Notes under the pieces: generated by a model
What the model was told of the DNA's origin: nothing
The model's database searches: none
What the model saw: the letters and a program-made list of their open reading frames with translations, nothing else
Shown here: positions 17,305 to 25,400 of the stretch, in pieces
How positions within the stretch are numbered: position 1 is the first letter of the stretch
How the letters are laid out: every line of letters starts with the position of its first letter
Position numbers and translations under genes: made by a program
Assembly: GCF_009910675.1 (NCBI RefSeq)
Contig: NZ_RSEJ01000007.1
Coordinates: 62,001-126,000 of the forward strand
Direction: 5' to 3'
From: Photobacterium alginatilyticum
GTDB lineage: Bacteria > Pseudomonadota > Gammaproteobacteria > Enterobacterales > Vibrionaceae
DNA length: 64,000 nucleotides

Positions 17305-17320
17305 TGATTGAGACTATCTT

Positions 17321-18787
17321 ATGAGTTTTGCCTCTCTGGGCCTATGTACCCCAATCCTTGAAGCTGTTGCTAACCAAGGCTATGAAAAACCTTCCCCTAT
17401 TCAGGCACAGGCAATCCCCGCCGTGCTAGAAGGCAAGGACGTCATGGCAGCTGCGCAAACAGGGACAGGCAAAACTGCAGGCTTTACCCTGCCTATTCTG
17501 GAACGTTTGTCGAAAGGCCCCAAGGTACGTCCTAACCAGGTACGAGCGCTTGTCCTCACTCCAACCCGCGAGCTTGCTGCGCAGGTTGGCGAAAACGTTG
17601 CTACCTATTCCAAGCGCCTTCCGCTTAGCTCGGCGGTTGTTTTTGGCGGGGTAAAAATCAACCCTCAGATGATGCGTATGCGCCAGGGAGCCGATGTATT
17701 GGTTGCCACGCCGGGTCGCCTGCTGGATCTTTATAACCAGAACGCCATCAAGTTTAATCAGCTTGAAGTGCTGGTACTCGATGAAGCCGATCGCATGCTG
17801 GATATGGGCTTTATCCGCGACATCCGGAAAATCCTGGCAGTGCTGCCAAAAAATCGTCAAAACCTTCTGTTCTCAGCCACTTTCTCAGACGAAATTCGCG
17901 AGCTGGCAAAAGGCCTGGTAAACGATCCGGTTGAGATTTCTGTTACCCCGCGCAATGCAGCGGCACCGAGCGTTAAACAGTGGGTTCACCCGGTTGACAA
18001 GAAAAAGAAATCGGCCGTTCTGACCAAGCTGATCCAGGAAAACAAATGGAAACAGGCACTGGTATTTACCCGTACCAAACATGGTGCCAACCGCCTGACG
18101 ACCTTTCTTGAGGCTCGTGACATTAAAGCAGCCGCCATTCACGGTAACAAGAGCCAGGGCGCCCGTACCAAGGCCCTTGCTAATTTCAAGAGCGGTGAAG
18201 TACGTATTCTGGTCGCGACCGACATTGCAGCCCGTGGTATCGACATCGACCAGCTGCCTCAGGTCGTAAACTTTGACCTGCCAAATGTAGCCGAAGACTA
18301 CGTGCACCGTATTGGCCGTACTGGCCGTGCAGGTGCCGAGGGTCAGGCTATCTCGCTGGTCTGCGCCGATGAGTATAAAGAGCTGACGGCTATCGAACGA
18401 CTTACCCAGCAGATCCTGCCGCGCGAGGAAGTGTTTGGCTTTACGCCGGTCAACAAGCTGCCTGAATCACAACCGCTTCGTCCGCTGAAAGCCAAAAAAC
18501 CAAAGAAACCGAAAAAGCCGAAAGCTGAGCACAAAGACGGCCAGCGTTCTGGTGATAATGCAAGCGGCCACCGCACCGCGTCTAATAAACCGGGCGCCAA
18601 CAAGTCAAGTGGCAACAAGAAGCCTCATTCTCGTCGCAAAAGCAGTGGCAACAATGACAGCAAGCCGCAGGGGAAGAAGCCCAACGGCAGTAAATCCCAG
18701 AGCCGAAAGCCCCAGGACCGTAAACCAAAAAGTAGCAAACCGTCAGGCTCCGCCAACAAGAGCAGAAATACTCGTACAACAGCGTAA
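17321..18787 (+). CDS. rhlE: DEAD-box ATP-dependent RNA helicase RhlE
   Basis: 488 residues. All helicase core motifs are visible: the Q motif near [14 protein letters not shown], motif I AQTGTGKT near 46-53, PTRELAAQ near 84, GG and TPGR, DEAD in [13 protein letters not shown] near 149, SAT near 187, and in the second domain [11 protein letters not shown] and [10 protein letters not shown]. The sequence start and linker fit RhlE, an RNA helicase acting in ribosome maturation and RNA decay. Residues about 388-488 form a basic, low-complexity tail ([16 protein letters not shown] and then Ser/Lys/Asn/Gly repeats), likely disordered and RNA-binding. The leader contains two hairpins that may regulate it. 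Confidence 0.95.
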   Translation: MSFASLGLCTPILEAVANQGYEKPSPIQAQAIPAVLEGKDVMAAAQTGTGKTAGFTLPILERLSKGPKVRPNQVRALVLTPTRELAAQVGENVATYSKRLPLSSAVVFGGVKINPQMMRMRQGADVLVATPGRLLDLYNQNAIKFNQLEVLVLDEADRMLDMGFIRDIRKILAVLPKNRQNLLFSATFSDEIRELAKGLVNDPVEISVTPRNAAAPSVKQWVHPVDKKKKSAVLTKLIQENKWKQALVFTRTKHGANRLTTFLEARDIKAAAIHGNKSQGARTKALANFKSGEVRILVATDIAARGIDIDQLPQVVNFDLPNVAEDYVHRIGRTGRAGAEGQAISLVCADEYKELTAIERLTQQILPREEVFGFTPVNKLPESQPLRPLKAKKPKKPKKPKAEHKDGQRSGDNASGHRTASNKPGANKSSGNKKPHSRRKSSGNNDSKPQGKKPNGSKSQSRKPQDRKPKSSKPSGSANKSRNTRTTA

Positions 18788-18816
18788 GTCTGTGATCTTA
18801 TATAAATTATGAACCA

Positions 18817-18847
18817 GGATGGCGTTATATAATGCCATCCTTATTTC
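18817..18847 (+). terminator. Terminator of rhlE
   Basis: Perfect 7-base arms GGATGGC/GCCATCC with a short A/T loop, then TTATTTC, 30 bases after the rhlE stop. An in-frame ATG of the next gene at 18832 lies inside this hairpin, which argues against that ATG as a start. Confidence 0.75.
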
Positions 18848-18858
18848 ACTACCGGGCC

Positions 18859-20157
18859 ATGCACATGTTTTCTGTCAAACGGTTACTATTCCCACTCATA
18901 ACCCTTGTAAGTACCCCGCTTATGGCAACCACTTTTGATGAGCTAGCCAAGTTACCACCTAGCGATATTCAGGTGATCGACTGTCGCTCCAGCAACAACT
19001 ACAACGGATGGCCCGAAGCCTCACAGACCCGTGGCGGACACTTTCCGGGTGCAATCAATTTTGACTCAGACTGGTTAAGCACCCTACGACCTCCGCACCT
19101 CGAGCAACTGCTTCAGAGTAAGGGAATTGAGGTAACAAAACCGACTTTTCTTTACTGCGAACCAGAGAAGGCCAATGTCCTGCTCAAACAGCTTGATAGC
19201 ATCGGTATCAACAACGTTTCGGCTATTTCGCAGAAGATCAGTGACTACTCAGGCCAGCTAGACCGTCTGGCGAAATTTGAGAAGCTGGTGACGCCGCAAT
19301 GGCTCAAGCAGGTTATCGACGGCGAACAAGCGCTCTATGCACCGGAAAAAGGCTTCAAAGTTGTCGAAGTCGCCTGGGGGCCGCCAACCAAATATCTGGC
19401 TGCTCATATCCCAGGTTCGCTGTATCTCAATACCAACAATATTGAATCTGAACCTTGGTGGAACCGGGTAGACGATAAGAAGCTTGCTGAGACAATTAAG
19501 AACCTTGGTATTCGTTTTGATACAACTGTTGTCCTGTATGGCCGCGACAATACCGCAGCCGCTCGTGCCGCCAGTATTCTTATGTATGCCGGCGTCGATG
19601 ATGTTCGCTTGCTCAACGGCGGATGGAAGTCTTGGGTAAACGCCGGTTATCGAACCGAGCCAATGCTCAACAAAGCACCAAAGCATGTCGACTTCGGCCG
19701 TCCGATCCCTTCCCGTCCTGAGCTGATCATTGATGTACCGGAAGCCAGAGCGATCCTCGATGATCCTGAGCACAAATCTCTGGTCAGTATCCGTAGCTGG
19801 GAAGAATACATCGGCAATACTAGTGGCTATAAATACATCAAGCCAAAAGGTCGTATTACCGGCTCCAAGTGGGGTCATGCAGGTTCTGACGCCTACCACC
19901 TTGAAGACTTCCGTAACCCGGATGACACTATGATCAGTGCCGATATCATTGAGGCCTTCTGGAAAGACTGGGGCATTAACGAATCGCAGAAAGTCTCCTT
20001 CTACTGCGGTACCGGCTGGCGCGCTTCTGAAACCTTCTTCTATGCCTATGTTATGGGCTGGGAAGACATCAGCGTCTTCGACGGCGGCTGGTTCGAATGG
20101 AGCGGCGATTCTGCCAACCCAAGCTCGACAGGAGATGTGGCACCTGACCACAGCTAA
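18859..20157 (+). CDS. Exported three-domain rhodanese-type sulfurtransferase
   Basis: About 432 residues from this ATG. A signal peptide (FSVKRLLFPLITLVSTPLMA) is followed by three rhodanese modules. Module 1 has a Cys loop at TFLYCEPEKAN. Module 2 has LYGRDNTAAA where the catalytic Cys is replaced by Gly. Module 3 has FYCGTGWRASE with an intact Cys. Rhodaneses move sulfane sulfur from thiosulfate or persulfides. A periplasmic location is likely from the signal peptide. An earlier ATG falls inside the rhlE terminator and was rejected; the ATG six bases further on is also possible. It lies upstream of the sulfur/selenium gene group but is separated from it by 324 bases with a strong hairpin. 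Confidence 0.85.
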   Translation: MHMFSVKRLLFPLITLVSTPLMATTFDELAKLPPSDIQVIDCRSSNNYNGWPEASQTRGGHFPGAINFDSDWLSTLRPPHLEQLLQSKGIEVTKPTFLYCEPEKANVLLKQLDSIGINNVSAISQKISDYSGQLDRLAKFEKLVTPQWLKQVIDGEQALYAPEKGFKVVEVAWGPPTKYLAAHIPGSLYLNTNNIESEPWWNRVDDKKLAETIKNLGIRFDTTVVLYGRDNTAAARAASILMYAGVDDVRLLNGGWKSWVNAGYRTEPMLNKAPKHVDFGRPIPSRPELIIDVPEARAILDDPEHKSLVSIRSWEEYIGNTSGYKYIKPKGRITGSKWGHAGSDAYHLEDFRNPDDTMISADIIEAFWKDWGINESQKVSFYCGTGWRASETFFYAYVMGWEDISVFDGGWFEWSGDSANPSSTGDVAPDHS

Positions 20158-20197
20158 CTCACCTATACCCATTTACCCATTTCAATCTGACTGACAC

Positions 20198-20238
20198 TGC
20201 TGACACAGAATTATCACCACATAATATCTGTGTCAGCA
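20198..20238. repeat. Strong perfect inverted repeat between rhodanese and desulfurase-like genes
   Basis: Twelve-base arms TGCTGACACAGA/TCTGTGTCAGCA, continued inward by ATTAT/ATAAT after one bulged A, leaving the loop CACCAC. There is no T-run on either side. A smaller palindrome, ATCGCA-N6-TGCGAT, lies at 20306-20323. The first may end the rhodanese mRNA; the second could be an operator. I see no gene in 20158-20481. Confidence 0.7.
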
Positions 20239-20481
20239 CGGCTTCCATACATTTCATTTACATACCACGTTACCAACTCAAATTATCAATAATTACTGAT
20301 CGTTAATCGCACCTATATGCGATCTATTTCACTGAAACCTTTATAATAAACACTAATATAAACGCCGCATCTCCTTGAGGAGCAGCACTTCGTGTCGCCA
20401 TACCGCGACTAAATGGTGTTTCTGGCTAGTTCATGTTCCTACCGAGATCACATGACAGCCGAGTATAGGGATAGTGAAATC

Positions 20482-21630
20482 ATGATTTACCTTGATCACG
20501 CGGCAACCAGTAACCCTAAGCCGGCACAGGTTGTTGAGGCTATGACTCGTTATATTAGCCAGGATTGTGCTAACCCCGGCAGGGCAAGCCACCCTTTGGC
20601 CAATGATGCAAGCCGCCTGATCTTTGAAACCAGAGAAAGACTGATCAGTTTCTTTAGTGCCAGCGACGATGCCCATGCTGTCTTTACCGGCAACATTACC
20701 GAGTCCCTCAACTTGGCACTAAAAGGCCTGTTGGCTCCCGGTGATGAGGTATTAGTGAGCAGCATGGAACACAACGCCATGATGCGGCCATTACGCCAAT
20801 TAGAGCAAGATGGTGTAATTGTTACTGTTATCCCCTGTTGCCCGAAAACAGGTCTTATTACGGTAGCTGATCTCGAAACGGCAATGACCCCAAAAACCAA
20901 GCTTGTTGCCATCAATCACGCATCGAATACCTTTGGCACCATTCAACCTATCGCCCATATTGGCCAGTTGTGCCGCCAGCAAGACTGCTTATTTCTCGTT
21001 GATACCGCTCAGACTGCCGGAGTAATTCCTATCGATATGGAAGCGTCCTGTATTGATTTGCTGGCATTCACCGGACATAAGGGGCTTATGGGCCCGATGG
21101 GGATTGGTGGCCTGGTTATCGGTGACAGGCTGCAAGGCTTGACTATCAAACCACTCATCACTGGTGGCACAGGAAGTAACTCAGAATTAGAGGTGCAACC
21201 TGACTTTCTACCCGACTCCCTGGAAAGCGGTACGCCAAACCTGCCGGGAATTGCCGGGTTAAATGCGGGAATTAGCTGGTTACAGGATAAAACCGTCGAC
21301 GCTGTGTCCCAACACGAACAGACACTGACCAGGCAACTGCTTAAAGGGCTTCAAGCCATTCCCAGCGTGATCCTTTATGGCCCGGACCATACTCAGCCTC
21401 GTGTCGGCGTCGTCTCCTTTACAATCAAAGATAAAGATAACGGCGAAATTGATGAGCTTCTGGCCTACGAACATGGTATCTACTGCCGAACCGGCCTGCA
21501 TTGCGCACCTGCCGCACATAAAACACTTGGCACTTTCCCTAACGGCACCATACGGCTCAGCATTGGCGCGTTTACGACACCAGAACAAATCGAACAGGCC
21601 ATATCGGCAATAAAGCAGCTGGCCTCCTAA
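20482..21630 (+). CDS. Cysteine desulfurase-like class V aminotransferase (EF2568 family)
   Basis: 382 residues from the ATG of MIYLDHAATSNPKP, the conserved N-terminus of NifS/CsdA-like PLP enzymes; an in-frame extension of 23 residues upstream is not family-like. The PLP lysine is in FTGHKGLMGP, ahead of the GIGGL motif. The catalytic-loop cysteine fits YCRTGLHCAP near the end. These enzymes take sulfur (or selenium) from cysteine (or selenocysteine). The form without a long Cys loop, together with YedF and DUF3343 neighbours, fits the TIGR01977/EF2568 group, which accompanies selenium-dependent molybdenum hydroxylases in some bacteria. It heads the five-gene group; sulfur or selenium as the real cargo is open. 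Confidence 0.88.
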   Translation: MIYLDHAATSNPKPAQVVEAMTRYISQDCANPGRASHPLANDASRLIFETRERLISFFSASDDAHAVFTGNITESLNLALKGLLAPGDEVLVSSMEHNAMMRPLRQLEQDGVIVTVIPCCPKTGLITVADLETAMTPKTKLVAINHASNTFGTIQPIAHIGQLCRQQDCLFLVDTAQTAGVIPIDMEASCIDLLAFTGHKGLMGPMGIGGLVIGDRLQGLTIKPLITGGTGSNSELEVQPDFLPDSLESGTPNLPGIAGLNAGISWLQDKTVDAVSQHEQTLTRQLLKGLQAIPSVILYGPDHTQPRVGVVSFTIKDKDNGEIDELLAYEHGIYCRTGLHCAPAAHKTLGTFPNGTIRLSIGAFTTPEQIEQAISAIKQLAS

Positions 21631-21730
21631 AGCCACTAATCCAGAACAATTTCTCGGTATCGGGAGCTATCCGTAGCCAACACCTGATAGCCGTCAGCTA
21701 ATTAAAATTCAATAAATATAAAGGGATGCT

Positions 21731-22906
21731 ATGTTAGAAGCGAGCAAGGGCGATGTCACGCCAGAACAAACAGTACCGTCACCGTTGGACTACTTTAAAA
21801 GTGCCATATCCGATGAAATCCGCTACGTCTCCGAACAAAAACAAGCGGGGCATGGGATCGTCGGTTTTTACTGCGAATTCACGCCAAGAGATCTGATTCT
21901 GGCGGCCGGTGCAACCCCCATATGTCTTTGCGGTACCAGTCAAAACACCATTACCCATGCTGAAACCGTACTGCCTTCGAATTTATGTCCTCTTATCAAA
22001 TCATCCTATGGTTACGCTCTCACCGGAGGCTGTCCGTTACTCAATGATTCAGATTTGTTAGTCGCCGAGACAACCTGCGACGGCAAAAAGAAAATGTATG
22101 AAGTGTTGTCTCGGGACAAAAACATGCATGTTCTTGAGCTCACTCAGAAGTCAGACAAGGAACGTGCTTTTCGGCACTGGCTGGCCGAAGTCGAGGAATT
22201 GAAGCAGAAACTCGAGCAAACCTTCCAGACTGACATCACAGAGGAAAAATTACGCGCAGCAATTAAGGCGATGAATGAAGAACGCCGCCTGATCCTTGCC
22301 ATTCAAGAGCTCGGTCAGCATAAACCCGCCATCGTATCAGGTTATGAAATCGCACAGACCCGCTACCGTGTTGCTGGCTTTTCTAAACACCTTGAGCAAA
22401 TGAAGAACTTTTTGGCAATGGCTAACCAGCGTTTAGAGCAAGGCCATCAGGTCGCGCCCGCCAGCGCTCCTCGCGTTCTTCTTACAGGCTGCCCTACCGG
22501 TCATGGCACAGAGAAACTCATTGAGATTATCGAAGAGTGTGGCGGTGTTGTCGTCGTCCAGGAAGCTTGCTCCGGGATTAAAGGGGTATACGAAGAGGTC
22601 TCTGAGCAAGGCGATCCACTAGAAGCAATTGCTCGCAAGCACTTTAATATCCCTTGCTCTTGTATGACCCCGAATGAAGGCAGAAAGGATTTACTGAAAA
22701 AACTCGCCAGGGATTATCAGGCAGATGCTGTCATCGACTTGGTCTGGCAGGCTTGCCACACCTACAACGTTGAGTCTGTCTTAATCAACGAATTTGTACG
22801 TAAAGAGCTAGGACTGGCTTACCTGAAGGTAGAAACCGATTACTCCAGCTCAGACCGGGAGCAACTAAAAGTTCGGGTACAAACCTTGTTGGAGTTAGCT
22901 CAATGA
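21731..22906 (+). CDS. yjiM: Double-cubane/2-hydroxyacyl-CoA dehydratase-type protein YjiM
   Basis: 391 residues, strongly resembling E. coli YjiM. Shared blocks include GFYCEFTPRDLILAAGA near 48, NLCPLIKSSYGYALTGG near 91, VAETTCDGKKKMYE near 116, LLTGCPTGHGTEK near 260 and the Cys-containing CSCMTPNEGR and QACHTYNVES near 320-345. Family knowledge: HgdB/BcrBC-type proteins bind Fe-S clusters, and the YjiM branch holds a double-cubane [8Fe-9S] cluster able to reduce hard substrates when driven by its ATPase. AAGGGATG precedes the start. The partner ATPase gene follows with a four-base overlap. The physiological substrate is unknown, and no CoA-transferase gene is nearby, so 2-hydroxyglutaryl-CoA dehydration is unlikely. 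Confidence 0.9.
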   Translation: MLEASKGDVTPEQTVPSPLDYFKSAISDEIRYVSEQKQAGHGIVGFYCEFTPRDLILAAGATPICLCGTSQNTITHAETVLPSNLCPLIKSSYGYALTGGCPLLNDSDLLVAETTCDGKKKMYEVLSRDKNMHVLELTQKSDKERAFRHWLAEVEELKQKLEQTFQTDITEEKLRAAIKAMNEERRLILAIQELGQHKPAIVSGYEIAQTRYRVAGFSKHLEQMKNFLAMANQRLEQGHQVAPASAPRVLLTGCPTGHGTEKLIEIIEECGGVVVVQEACSGIKGVYEEVSEQGDPLEAIARKHFNIPCSCMTPNEGRKDLLKKLARDYQADAVIDLVWQACHTYNVESVLINEFVRKELGLAYLKVETDYSSSDREQLKVRVQTLLELAQ

Positions 22907-23691
22907 TCACATGTGGCGTTGATATCGGGTCCCGAACCATAAAGATGGTTATGTTTGACGGCCAGAATATTATCGATTCAGCGGTCACCTTAAGTGGTGC
23001 CGCACCGAGAGACAACGCAGAACGTTTGTATTCTGACATGCTCGCTGCCAACCAATGTAACCGCTCAGATGTGGCAATGACAGTCGCAACAGGCTACGGC
23101 AGAAACTACTTCGAGCTCGCCGATAAAGCCTCTTCAGAAATCATCTGCCACACGGCAGGCGTCGCCTACCTATGCCCGCAAGCCAGAACCATCATAGATA
23201 TTGGTGGCCAGGATTCCAAAGTGGTTAAGGTTTCCGAGAATGGCAAAGTGGACGACTTTGTGATGAACGATCGCTGCGCTGCAGGTACCGGAAAATTCAT
23301 TGAGATGGTCGCCCATACTCTGGATATGTCATTGGATGAAACAGGAACGGCCGCTTTAACCACCAACGAAATTTGTGAAATCTCATCAATGTGCGCCGTT
23401 TTTGCCGAATCAGAAGTCATTGGTTTGCTTCATAAAGGTGTACCCGCAGAGGTCATTCTCCGTGGAGTATTCCATTCTGTGGCCAAACGCGTTGTATCTC
23501 TGGGTCGAAAGATCGGGTTTGCCGAACCCATCGTGTTTACCGGTGGTGTGGCACAAAATCCAGGCGTGCTAGAAGCGATTCAAGCCCAGGTAGGAAGCCT
23601 GTCTGTTGACATTCCAAGCCACCCTCAACTTACCGGTGCACTAGGCGCCGCCATTATTGGCCAGCAAGTTGCTGCCCAAAATTCATTGTAA
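22903..23691 (+). CDS. yjiL: ATP-dependent activator (archerase) of the YjiM protein
   Basis: 262 residues, an ASKHA-fold ATPase of the BcrAD/HgdC family. Phosphate motif 1 GVDIGSRTIKMV at the start, the second motif IDIGGQDSKVVK near 97, the cluster-binding cysteine in NDRCAAGTGKF near 124 and a second at CEISSMCAVFAESE near 155, then the adenosine motif FTGGVAQNPGV near 210. A [4Fe-4S] cluster bridges the homodimer, and ATP hydrolysis lets it inject low-potential electrons into its partner. Its ATG overlaps the yjiM stop, so the two are translationally coupled. Ferredoxin or flavodoxin would be the electron donor. Family assignment is firm. Confidence 0.93.
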   Translation: MITCGVDIGSRTIKMVMFDGQNIIDSAVTLSGAAPRDNAERLYSDMLAANQCNRSDVAMTVATGYGRNYFELADKASSEIICHTAGVAYLCPQARTIIDIGGQDSKVVKVSENGKVDDFVMNDRCAAGTGKFIEMVAHTLDMSLDETGTAALTTNEICEISSMCAVFAESEVIGLLHKGVPAEVILRGVFHSVAKRVVSLGRKIGFAEPIVFTGGVAQNPGVLEAIQAQVGSLSVDIPSHPQLTGALGAAIIGQQVAAQNSL

Positions 23692-23701
23692 AGCGAGTTC
23701 A

Positions 23702-23968
23702 ATGGAAGATTCAGTTACTTACATTATTACTTTCAATTCAAGCCATCAGGCCTTGAAAGCGGAAAGCAAACTCAAAAAGGCGGCATTACTGCCAAAGCTG
23801 ATCAGCTCTCCGAGAGCGATTAGCTCAAAATGCGGGTTCTGCATCGCACTGGAAAAGTGTGACAGGCCGAATATGACGGATACGCTCAAACAGTTAAACG
23901 TGGAATACACCCATTTATATACAAGAAAACTTCTCAATGGAGTAAAGCATTATGATCAACAAGATTGA
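23702..23968 (+). CDS. DUF3343 putative Se/S carrier-like protein
   Basis: 88 residues. A ferredoxin-like small fold begins SVTYIITFNSSHQALKAESK and carries the conserved ISSKCGFCIALEKCD region, with Cys at about 44, 47 and 53. DUF3343 is named as a putative Se/S-carrier-like family because of its company with YedF and SelD genes; the function is unproven. The ATG chosen lies 15 codons into a longer frame, matches the family N-terminus and follows a GCGAG site. Its 3' end overlaps the yedF-like start by 17 bases. The cysteines are suited to hold a persulfide or selenosulfide. Confidence 0.85.
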   Translation: MEDSVTYIITFNSSHQALKAESKLKKAALLPKLISSPRAISSKCGFCIALEKCDRPNMTDTLKQLNVEYTHLYTRKLLNGVKHYDQQD

Positions 23969-24518
23969 TGTTCGCGGAGTCTCACAACAACAGGCTCTCA
24001 ATCTGGTAGAAACTGTTTTCGAAGACCAAAACCATAGCAACGTCGAAATTCTCAGCTCAGATCAAGCGATTACGACAGCCCTGATAGACAACCTGATAAA
24101 GAAAGGGTTAACCGTCGAGGAAGTCCTGCAGACTCCTGAAGGACAAACAATTATCGCCAGCACCAGTCACCAGCAAACTATATTGCCAAAGTCCTATGTT
24201 ATCGAAAACAACACCCTTGGTCAGGGAAATGAAGTGATCGGTCAAAAGCTGATAAATGCTTTTTTCAATGTCAGTTCCGATTATGAACAGGTGCCAACTT
24301 CGATCTTTTTTGTTAACACCGGTGTGAAGCTCTGTATCGATCAAGCCGACACTGTCGATGCGCTACAGAAACTGCAGGATAAGGGGGTAGACATCATAGT
24401 TTGCGGCACCTGTCTGGATTTCTTCGAAATTAAAGACAAACTCGCCGTTGGCCGTATCGGCACCATGCACGATCTTATCGGTATCTATCACAGTCAAAAT
24501 CAAGTGATAAGCCTATAG
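23952..24518 (+). CDS. yedF: YedF-family selenium/sulfur metabolism protein with degenerate TusA domain
   Basis: 188 residues. The N-terminal TusA-like domain begins INKIDVRGVSQQQALNLVE, where TusA proteins have D-x-RGL-x-CPxP, so the persulfide-carrying Cys-Pro is missing. The C-terminal DsrE-like domain is typical of YedF: SIFFVNTGVKL, GVDIIVCGTCLDFFEIKDKL (CxxC near 155) and a GRIGTMHDLIGI ending. Such proteins accompany selenium-dependent molybdenum hydroxylases and selenium transport genes. GGAG lies ten bases upstream. It is the last gene of the group. If it carries sulfur or selenium, the CGTC cysteines must do so; this is inference. Confidence 0.85.
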   Translation: MINKIDVRGVSQQQALNLVETVFEDQNHSNVEILSSDQAITTALIDNLIKKGLTVEEVLQTPEGQTIIASTSHQQTILPKSYVIENNTLGQGNEVIGQKLINAFFNVSSDYEQVPTSIFFVNTGVKLCIDQADTVDALQKLQDKGVDIIVCGTCLDFFEIKDKLAVGRIGTMHDLIGIYHSQNQVISL

Positions 24519-24538
24519 GCGATACCGGCCAAGCGCCA

Positions 24539-24567
24539 TGTCGCGCAGCTCATCTGCCTGCGCGACA
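24539..24567. repeat. Perfect inverted repeat after the yedF-like gene
   Basis: Ten-base arms TGTCGCGCAG/CTGCGCGACA with a 9-base loop, 20 bases after the stop. It is G/C-rich but has no T-run, so it is an mRNA end structure or weak terminator. The remaining 210 bases before kefG hold no gene. Confidence 0.65.
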
Positions 24568-24776
24568 ACCAGACTCGCAATCCCCCTCTAGGACAAACTT
24601 AACCGCAGCTGTTTGCGACCCAGTTACCGACTTGCCCACCAAACGTACCTAAAAGACGAGTCCCGCAAACAGAGTGCCACTATCTTCTATAATGGTTGCA
24701 AGCTACCAGGCAAGAAGTAAGATGAGAAAAATCTGAACACGTTACAACCAATCTTAGATTTATGGTAAGGAACACT

Positions 24777-25400
24777 ATGAGCCAAAAGGTATTGGTGCTT
24801 TTTGCACATCCTTCTCAGCATCGCTCTGAGGTCAACCAGCCCTTGTTTGAATTGGCCAAGCGCGTTGACGGTGTCACAGCCGTCGACCTGTACGCGGAAT
24901 ACCCGACGTTCAACATCAATATTGACCGCGAGCAGCAGCGACTGGTCGACCATGACGTGATCATTTTTCAGTTTCCCCTGTACTGGTACTCCACCCCGGC
25001 CATCTTGAAAGAATGGCAAGATCTGGTGCTGGAATACAGCTTTGCATACGGCCCTGACGGCGACGCGCTATCAGGCAAAGCCTTCTTCTGTTCGCTAACC
25101 GCCGGCGGAAAAGCCGATGCTTACCATGCAGACGGCTATAACCATTTCACTATTCGCCAGCTACTCTCCCCCCTTGAACAAATGGCCAGCCTGACCGGGA
25201 TGTTCTATCTCCCGCCTTTTGCGCTGTTTGGCTCGCGCACAGCACTGGAGGAAGAGCGCATCGACGGTCACCTTGATGCATGGCGTGATCTGCTACAGCG
25301 ACTCGTCGCAGGCAACATCGATCTTGATTCTGCCGCCCCGGCAGAAAAGCTCAATCACTACCTCGAAACGAACCCGACCAATATAGCGGAGGCCAAATGA
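24777..25400 (+). CDS. kefG: Glutathione-regulated K+ efflux ancillary oxidoreductase (KefG/KefF type)
   Basis: 207 residues, flavodoxin-fold quinone oxidoreductase of the KefF/KefG family: VLVLFAHPSQHRSEVNQPL at the start, DLYAEYPTFNINIDREQ, VIIFQFPLYWYSTPAILKEW near 65 and TAGGKADAY near 103 for flavin binding. It binds the cytoplasmic face of the Kef antiporter and is needed for full activity; it also reduces electrophilic quinones. AAGGA eight bases before this ATG marks the start (a longer frame begins five codons earlier). The stop overlaps the antiporter start by four bases. KefG and KefF are hard to tell apart by eye; the symbol is the likelier of two. Confidence 0.86.
   Translation: MSQKVLVLFAHPSQHRSEVNQPLFELAKRVDGVTAVDLYAEYPTFNINIDREQQRLVDHDVIIFQFPLYWYSTPAILKEWQDLVLEYSFAYGPDGDALSGKAFFCSLTAGGKADAYHADGYNHFTIRQLLSPLEQMASLTGMFYLPPFALFGSRTALEEERIDGHLDAWRDLLQRLVAGNIDLDSAAPAEKLNHYLETNPTNIAEAK

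Noticed and set aside
18832..18858. Earlier ATG for the rhodanese gene
   Set aside because: It lies inside the rhlE terminator hairpin, and the extra residues disturb the signal peptide.
19258..20172. 304-codon minus-strand frame opposite the rhodanese gene
   Set aside because: Fully antisense to conserved rhodanese modules and no family pattern.
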